Source: Hellea sp. (GTDB taxonomy: Bacteria; Pseudomonadota; Alphaproteobacteria; Caulobacterales; Maricaulaceae). From it: a stretch of 37,571 nt of DNA. Every line of letters begins with the position of its first letter. The stretch's first letter is position 1. Where the stretch lies: assembly GCA_013002305.1 (NCBI GenBank), contig JABDKG010000067.1, positions 1 through 37,571 on the forward strand, written 5' to 3'. Of the stretch, positions 33,981 to 37,571 are shown one piece after another. A model generated the notes under the pieces. The model did not search any database. It was not told where the DNA came from and saw only the letters and a list, made by a program, of their open reading frames with translations. Made by a program: the position numbers and the translations under genes.

Positions 33981-34077
33981 TCGGCATGAGAGTCTCGGCA
34001 ACATAGCGTCCGCCAAAACTGCCGAAGCGTCCGTTGTCACCGGGGAGATTGATATTCTCCTGCGTGCCCATGATCAT
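33973..34077 (-). pseudogene. Decayed 5' fragment of a second trpB
   Basis: Reading minus from the ATG at 34077 (or 34071), the residues [16 protein letters not shown] and [17 protein letters not shown] align with the first 33 residues of the intact TrpB ([16 protein letters not shown]...). After Leu33 homology stops abruptly and the frame runs into the antisense of the histidine kinase gene. The two nucleotide sequences differ at many silent sites, so this is a diverged copy, not a recent duplicate. The two ATGs spaced by six bases are conserved as well. Confidence 0.9.
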
Positions 34078-34184
34078 GCCCGCTTTTACGAGGCCACGCT
34101 TCTATTGGTTCAGCGCTGTGTTGGCTAGCGATTATTCGGTCGCGTCCGGAGATACTTTAGCGGCGACGGGAAGAGGAATAGGCA

Positions 34185-34220
34185 ACATGTAAAAAATATT
34201 TGACATGTTAAAAATATTTG
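34185..34220. repeat. Tandem 18-bp repeats (probable operator)
   Basis: ACATGTAAAAAATATTTG (34185-34202) is repeated immediately as ACATGTTAAAAATATTTG (34203-34220), with one mismatch, and a partial third unit ACCATATATA follows. ACATGT is itself palindromic. The repeats lie 31 bp upstream of a membrane protein/XRE gene pair and probably bind the XRE regulator. Spacing of 18 bp places the sites nearly on one face of the helix. Confidence 0.7.
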
Positions 34221-34251
34221 ACCATATATAACTCGAACACAGGAGGTAATG

Positions 34252-34713
34252 ATGACCAATCTAGAAAACAAACATTCCGCGACGTTTAGAGAGAAAATGG
34301 CTTGGGTTATGACAGCGGCTCTGTTAATTGCATCCGGCGTTTTCTTTCATTCACTTTGGAATGTCTCAACCTCGCTGGAGCAAGTACCCAAACAAGCAGT
34401 ATTAGTAATGCTCGTTCTTTTTGCGATCATTTTGACGATTATCGCAATCGCGGGAGCTATTGTTGCCGCTCTATCAAATGTCAGTGAAGCGGATGAACCA
34501 ATGGATGAGCGGGACAAGCAAATCACCCTGAAAGCCACACATCTCGGGAGCATCGCGACCGGCATGGTCTTGGTCTTTACCTGTCTGGCCTATTTCTATG
34601 ACGCGCGATCAAGCGATATGCTTTTAGGAATTATTGCCGCGCTAATTCTCGGTCATCTGGTCGAGTATATTTTCCAAATATATCTGTATCGCCGCAAGAT
34701 CTATCATGGCTAA
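34252..34713 (+). CDS. Small four-helix membrane protein
   Basis: The 153-residue protein has about four transmembrane segments (MTAALLIASGVFFHSLW, VLVMLVLFAIILTIIAIAGA, SIATGMVLVFTCLAYF, LLGIIAALILGHLVEYIF) and a short hydrophilic loop with DEPMDERDKQITLKATHLG, a motif seen in small membrane proteins (DUF2178-like) that are encoded next to tiny XRE regulators. The ATG at 34252 is placed 5 bp after a perfect AGGAGG; the ATG at 34249 is too close. It overlaps the XRE gene by 8 bp. Function unknown. Confidence 0.8.
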   Translation: MTNLENKHSATFREKMAWVMTAALLIASGVFFHSLWNVSTSLEQVPKQAVLVMLVLFAIILTIIAIAGAIVAALSNVSEADEPMDERDKQITLKATHLGSIATGMVLVFTCLAYFYDARSSDMLLGIIAALILGHLVEYIFQIYLYRRKIYHG

Positions 34714-34924
34714 AAAACCCCCAATATCCAACAGGATTGCAAGTTTGAGAGAAAGTCACGGGCAAATGAGTCAGGCGTTACTAGCAAAAACCATCGGCGT
34801 TACCCGGCAAACAATTATCGCAATTGAAAAAGGTCACTATTCGCCGTCGTTAGAAAGTGCTTTTCGAATTTCCAGAGTGTTTGGTGCGCAATTGGAACAA
34901 GTGTTCGGCTGGGAAGAAACATAA
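34706..34924 (+). CDS. Small XRE-family HTH regulator
   Basis: This 72-residue protein is a bare Cro/C1-type helix-turn-helix domain: NRIASLRESHGQMSQALLAKTIGVTRQTIIAIEKGHYSPSLESAFRISRVFG. Proteins of this size (YozG-like) usually pair with a small membrane protein in a two-gene operon and repress that operon. The start lies inside the 3' end of the membrane gene (8-bp overlap), so the two are translationally coupled. The likely operators are the tandem repeats at 34185-34220. Confidence 0.92.
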   Translation: MAKKPPISNRIASLRESHGQMSQALLAKTIGVTRQTIIAIEKGHYSPSLESAFRISRVFGAQLEQVFGWEET

Positions 34925-34959
34925 GAAAATATTCTGCCCCCGGCTTAGATAGCCACACC

Positions 34960-36174
34960 CTATTCAAGATCAAACGTTAAACCGGCATAGGTCTGCAGCC
35001 GCTTGATCAGCTTATCGCCCATCAGAGTCGCAGGGGTCCAGAACCCGCCTTTCTTTGATTTGGCGACATCTTTGGCCATACATGCCGCGGCTTGTGCCAG
35101 CATTTTAGCGGTCGAGCCATAACCGGGATCGCGGTCACCGGTAACCCGGCATTTAATCGTGTTGCCGTCCGGGGTCGTGCCCATAAACAGCAAATCAAAA
35201 CTGCCGCTTTTCTGATCTTCCGGGCTCGGCCCTTCGCCGGGTTTCGGCAGGACAAATTTCTCCATGACCCAGCGCGTCGGGGGTATCGCAATCCCGGCCA
35301 TCAATGCCCCCATGCCAAAGCCGGTCATCTTGGCCCGGCGTCTTCCGCGCCCGCCTTTGCCGGTTACCATGGCTTCCTGATATAGGAAATCATCCCCATA
35401 TAGATTGCCGGACAAAGCGTTGGACCGGTGCACAACCCGCGCATTTATGCCTTCCATGATAAAAGGCGCGATATAGCTTTTATAATCTTCGTCATAGGCG
35501 GTTTTGACAATTTTTTGCCGCGTGGTGAAACCATGATCCGGCGGGCACAGACTATAAGGGTTTTTGAGCTCTTTACGAAGCTCGGCATCCTTTGAGGCCT
35601 CTTTGACCATATTGATCATGCTGGCGATCGTGCCGCCCGACGCGCCGCCTTTCATTTTCACAACCCGCATCTTGATATCGTCGCAGGTGTGCCCGAATTG
35701 TTTCTGGGCGTGTTTTTGCAGAAAATGAACGCCGAGGTCAGACGGTATGGAGTCAAAGCCGCAGCAATGGACGATCCGCGCGCCGCTCTTCTTTGCGGTC
35801 GCTTCATGCGCTTTCTGCATTTTGCGGATCCATTGCGGCTCGCCGGTCAGGTCACAATAATGAGTGCCGGACTCTGCGCAAACCTTGACCAGCGTGTCGC
35901 CATATAGCGCATAGGGCCCGACAGTCGAAACCACGACATTGGTGCGCGCAGCCATAACGGCCAGTGCCGCCTCGTCATGGGCATCTGCAACGATCATCTC
36001 GATGCCGGAAAGCCCTGTATCCGCGCTCAGCTTTTCCAGCTTGCTTTGCGAGCGCCCGGCAATCGCCCACTTGATCGACCCGTCCGTAAACGTCTCGTGC
36101 ATATAGCGGGTCATAATCTGCCCGACAAAACTCGTCGCGCCGTAAAGTATGATATCGAATGGTTGGTTGGTCAT
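34960..36174 (-). CDS. Saccharopine-dehydrogenase-like reductase (SCCPDH family), paralogue 2
   Basis: The 404-residue protein resembles the one at 26790: ILYGATSFVGQIMTRYM at the N-terminus for nucleotide binding, AIAGRSQSKLEKL, VVSTVGPYALYGDTLV, CDLTGEPQWI and HCCGFDSIPSDLGVHFLQ near 136-153. The C-terminal third includes GDRDPGYGSTAKMLAQAA as in paralogue 1. It is probably an NAD(P)H-dependent reductase of lipid-like substrates. The strand is the same, and the two are separated by about 7 kb that includes the trp genes. Confidence 0.87.
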   Translation of the reverse strand: MTNQPFDIILYGATSFVGQIMTRYMHETFTDGSIKWAIAGRSQSKLEKLSADTGLSGIEMIVADAHDEAALAVMAARTNVVVSTVGPYALYGDTLVKVCAESGTHYCDLTGEPQWIRKMQKAHEATAKKSGARIVHCCGFDSIPSDLGVHFLQKHAQKQFGHTCDDIKMRVVKMKGGASGGTIASMINMVKEASKDAELRKELKNPYSLCPPDHGFTTRQKIVKTAYDEDYKSYIAPFIMEGINARVVHRSNALSGNLYGDDFLYQEAMVTGKGGRGRRRAKMTGFGMGALMAGIAIPPTRWVMEKFVLPKPGEGPSPEDQKSGSFDLLFMGTTPDGNTIKCRVTGDRDPGYGSTAKMLAQAAACMAKDVAKSKKGGFWTPATLMGDKLIKRLQTYAGLTFDLE

Positions 36175-36255
36175 ATAAGTCTCTCGATGGATGCTATATC
36201 ATGGTTTACAGGGATTGCTGGGTCCGGACAATGCCAGAAATTTATCTCGTATCGC

Positions 36256-36372
36256 CCGCTCATCCCGTTGCAAAACGGGATCCAGTCGGTGACTACGGAT
36301 AGGTTATATTAAGTTTTTTGAAAGTGGATTGAATCGGTAATACTGGATCCCGATTTTCATCGGGATGAGCGG
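36256..36372. repeat. REPIN/MITE-like element, copy 2 (117 bp)
   Basis: The left hairpin CCCG-TTGCAAAA-CGGG (36264-36279) and right hairpin CCCG-ATTTTCAT-CGGG (36349-36364) lie within inverted arms CCGCTCATCCCG and CGGGATGAGCGG, with GGATCCAGT and ACTGGATCC pairing further in. Length and layout match copy 1 at 6059-6174. It fills the gap between the divergent or convergent neighbours at 36174 and 36411. Confidence 0.8.
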
Positions 36373-36410
36373 AACAGGGGGCGGATGCATTTAACGCGCA
36401 AGGGACGTGT

Positions 36411-36818
36411 TTAGTTATCTTCGCTGTGTTCCGAGTCTAAAACTTCTTGTCCGTCAAAGTCGATCTCGACGTCAACACCATTTGGGTCCTTGAAGAAAAC
36501 CTGCCATTGCTCCCACGGATGGGGCGTGCGTTTGAGACGGTATTCCAGACCGGCTGATTTTAATTGTCGCAACAGCGCATTTATATCTTCGCCGCGAAAC
36601 GCCATATGATCGAGAGCCCCTTTTCTCGGGTTTGGCATCTTATCAACTTTGATCACATGCAGGATTGCTTTCTCGTTGGCATATAGCCAGAGCCCCGGAA
36701 ATTTGAATTCCGGCCGAAGCCCGCTCGTAAACCCGAGCATATTTTCGTAAAATTCTTTGGTCACGGCAAGGTCGTCCGTTACAATCGTAAAATGATCTGG
36801 ACGCAGAATTGTGGTCAC
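36411..36818 (-). CDS. VOC-superfamily (glyoxalase-like) protein
   Basis: The product (135 residues from GTG 36818, after AGGA 8 bp upstream; a TTG at 36878 would add 20) shows the vicinal-oxygen-chelate fold: LRPDHFTIVTDDLAVTKEFYENMLGF, then LDHMAFRGEDINALLRQLKSAGLEY and VFFKDPNGVDVEIDF. The metal ligands appear to be His (PDHFTI), His (LDHMAF) and the Glu of VDVEIDF. Such enzymes include dioxygenases, glyoxalases and resistance proteins. No substrate can be inferred. It is divergent from the YdeI-like gene. Confidence 0.87.
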   Translation of the reverse strand: MTTILRPDHFTIVTDDLAVTKEFYENMLGFTSGLRPEFKFPGLWLYANEKAILHVIKVDKMPNPRKGALDHMAFRGEDINALLRQLKSAGLEYRLKRTPHPWEQWQVFFKDPNGVDVEIDFDGQEVLDSEHSEDN

Positions 36819-36972
36819 TGGATATGTCCTATTAATGCTTGGTGGTTCCTTCAGATAAGGCGATATTATCCTCGGCAATTTTCCGCATGTTTAACAACCT
36901 GTTATCGTATCTAGAGTGGTCCAGCAATCGCGATTTATTTGACCATCTACATTTAGATGATAAGTTAGATCC

Positions 36973-37281
36973 ATGATTTCTAGAATATCAAACGGTCTCG
37001 TTCACGACGTGCCCGCAGATCTCACCCAGGCATTGTTGAAAACCAATGATGCGGTGCAGTATTGGGAGAGTTTAACACCTATCGGAAGGAATGAATATAT
37101 TTGCTGGGTTGAAGACGCGAAAAAAGAGATGACCCGAGCAAAACGAATTAGAAGAACGATTGAAGAAATCACCGAAGGTAAAAAAAGGCCTTGCTGCTGG
37201 GCCGGATGTATACATCGCACTGATAAAAAACCGAGCAAGTGGCAGCAAGCCGTTTTAATTGACGGGAAGAAAAAAAGATGA
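36973..37281 (+). CDS. YdeI/OmdA-like (OmpD-associated family) protein
   Basis: This 102-residue protein has the YdeI/OmdA C-terminal block: VPADLTQALLKTNDAVQYWESLTPIGRNEYICWVEDAKKEMTRAKRIRRTIEEITEGK. The family is known from bacteriocin-protection and stress contexts but its biochemical role is unclear. The tail carries PCCWAGCIHR, not part of the usual domain. The ribosome site is weak. Base composition is AT-richer than the flanking genes. Confidence 0.8.
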   Translation: MISRISNGLVHDVPADLTQALLKTNDAVQYWESLTPIGRNEYICWVEDAKKEMTRAKRIRRTIEEITEGKKRPCCWAGCIHRTDKKPSKWQQAVLIDGKKKR

Positions 37282-37290
37282 TGCCAATTC

Positions 37291-37571
37291 TTAAACCCTC
37301 TCCACATTAACCGGCACGGCATTCAGCACCGCGTTCCCTGACAGCGGATCCACGACCCCCGGATCGGTCAGGTCATTCATTGAAACCCCTGGACGCTCCT
37401 GTGCAATCGACAGCTTGGTCCCTTTACTGCGGTGGCCATAACCATGCGGGATGGAGATGACGCCAGGCATGAGGTCGTCTGTGATTTGGGTTTCAAGCTC
37501 AACTGTGCCGACTTGGTTCCAGACTTTGGCCATGGCGCCGTCTTCCAGCCCGAGCGCGCCCGCGCTATCTG
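37291..37571 (-). CDS. Molybdopterin-dependent oxidoreductase, C-terminal part (partial)
   Basis: The minus-strand frame enters from the right edge and stops at TAA 37291. The visible 93 residues (DSAGALGLEDGAMAKVWNQV ... ITDDLMPGVISIPHGYGHRS) match the molybdopterin-dinucleotide-binding domain at the C-terminus of the DMSO-reductase family, in which the VISIPHGYGH block contacts the cofactor. The start and the catalytic core are outside the window, so the substrate cannot be named. An internal ATG (37533) is not a real start because the frame continues beyond it. Confidence 0.85.
   Translation of the reverse strand, partial: DSAGALGLEDGAMAKVWNQVGTVELETQITDDLMPGVISIPHGYGHRSKGTKLSIAQERPGVSMNDLTDPGVVDPLSGNAVLNAVPVNVERV

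Noticed and set aside
34185-34220. CRISPR-like array
   Set aside because: Only two directly abutting 18-bp units without spacers; it fits an operator.

Overview
The window looks like a chromosomal segment of a free-living, probably marine or aquatic, alphaproteobacterium. The evidence is the bolA / J-domain / cobS / cobT gene order, the ATM1-type half-transporter, an OxyR with both redox cysteines, a LdtD/YcbB-like L,D-transpeptidase and moderately GC-rich coding sequence. Placement near the Maricaulales/Hyphomonadales is only an impression. There is no prophage, CRISPR array, rRNA or tRNA that I can recognise. The only classical mobile element is the tail of an IS30-family transposase at the left edge.

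Layout. 1-2.05 kb: IS30 tail, a C-rich (G-quadruplex-capable) spacer and an ATM1-type ABC exporter. 2.1-5.1 kb (minus strand): a coupled PadR regulator / nucleoside hydrolase / ribokinase operon followed by a dead, internally deleted TonB-dependent receptor. 5.2-7.4 kb (plus): HSDL2-like short-chain dehydrogenase, DUF1330 protein and a dienoyl-CoA isomerase with all three catalytic acids, probably a lipid or acyl-CoA catabolic set facing the PadR operon. 7.4-12.8 kb: secreted M20 amidohydrolase, ABC-F ATPase, spermidine-synthase-fold protein and PhyH-type dioxygenase, separated by GC-rich inverted-repeat elements, one pair of which sits inside a 43-bp duplication of the ABC-F tail. 13.0-15.1 kb: two AT-richer genes, an unknown protein and a large TPR regulator-like protein. 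15.4-19.1 kb: SRPBCC protein, OxyR, double-CDGSH iron-sulphur protein, cold-shock protein and a lipocalin lipoprotein. 18.8-22.8 kb: bolA (His-rich insertion), J-domain protein, cobS and cobT. 22.8-26.7 kb: unknown membrane-anchored protein, L,D-transpeptidase lipoprotein, LysR regulator and a small exported TPR protein.

26.8-32.5 kb (minus strand) is a probable trp-type operon with unusual content: trpB, two tandem paralogous exported four-cysteine proteins of unknown function, trpA, a kynureninase-like PLP enzyme and a saccharopine-dehydrogenase-like reductase. Upstream of trpB, an orphan hybrid-less histidine kinase (plus strand) ends inside a decayed 5' fragment of a second, diverged trpB. 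34.2-37.6 kb: an operator-like tandem repeat, a membrane protein / small XRE regulator pair, a second saccharopine-dehydrogenase-like paralogue, a VOC protein, a YdeI/OmdA-like protein and the C-terminus of a molybdopterin oxidoreductase running off the right edge.

The points most worth a second look are: the four-cysteine exported paralogue pair embedded between trpA and trpB; the trpB 5' remnant behind the histidine kinase; a pair of about 116-bp REPIN/MITE-like elements 30 kb apart; the duplicated ABC-F tail flanking repeat elements; the broken TonB receptor next to nucleoside salvage genes; and a PadR-type palindrome that recurs in front of a reductase gene 23 kb away. I did not find a clear new defence or secretion system.
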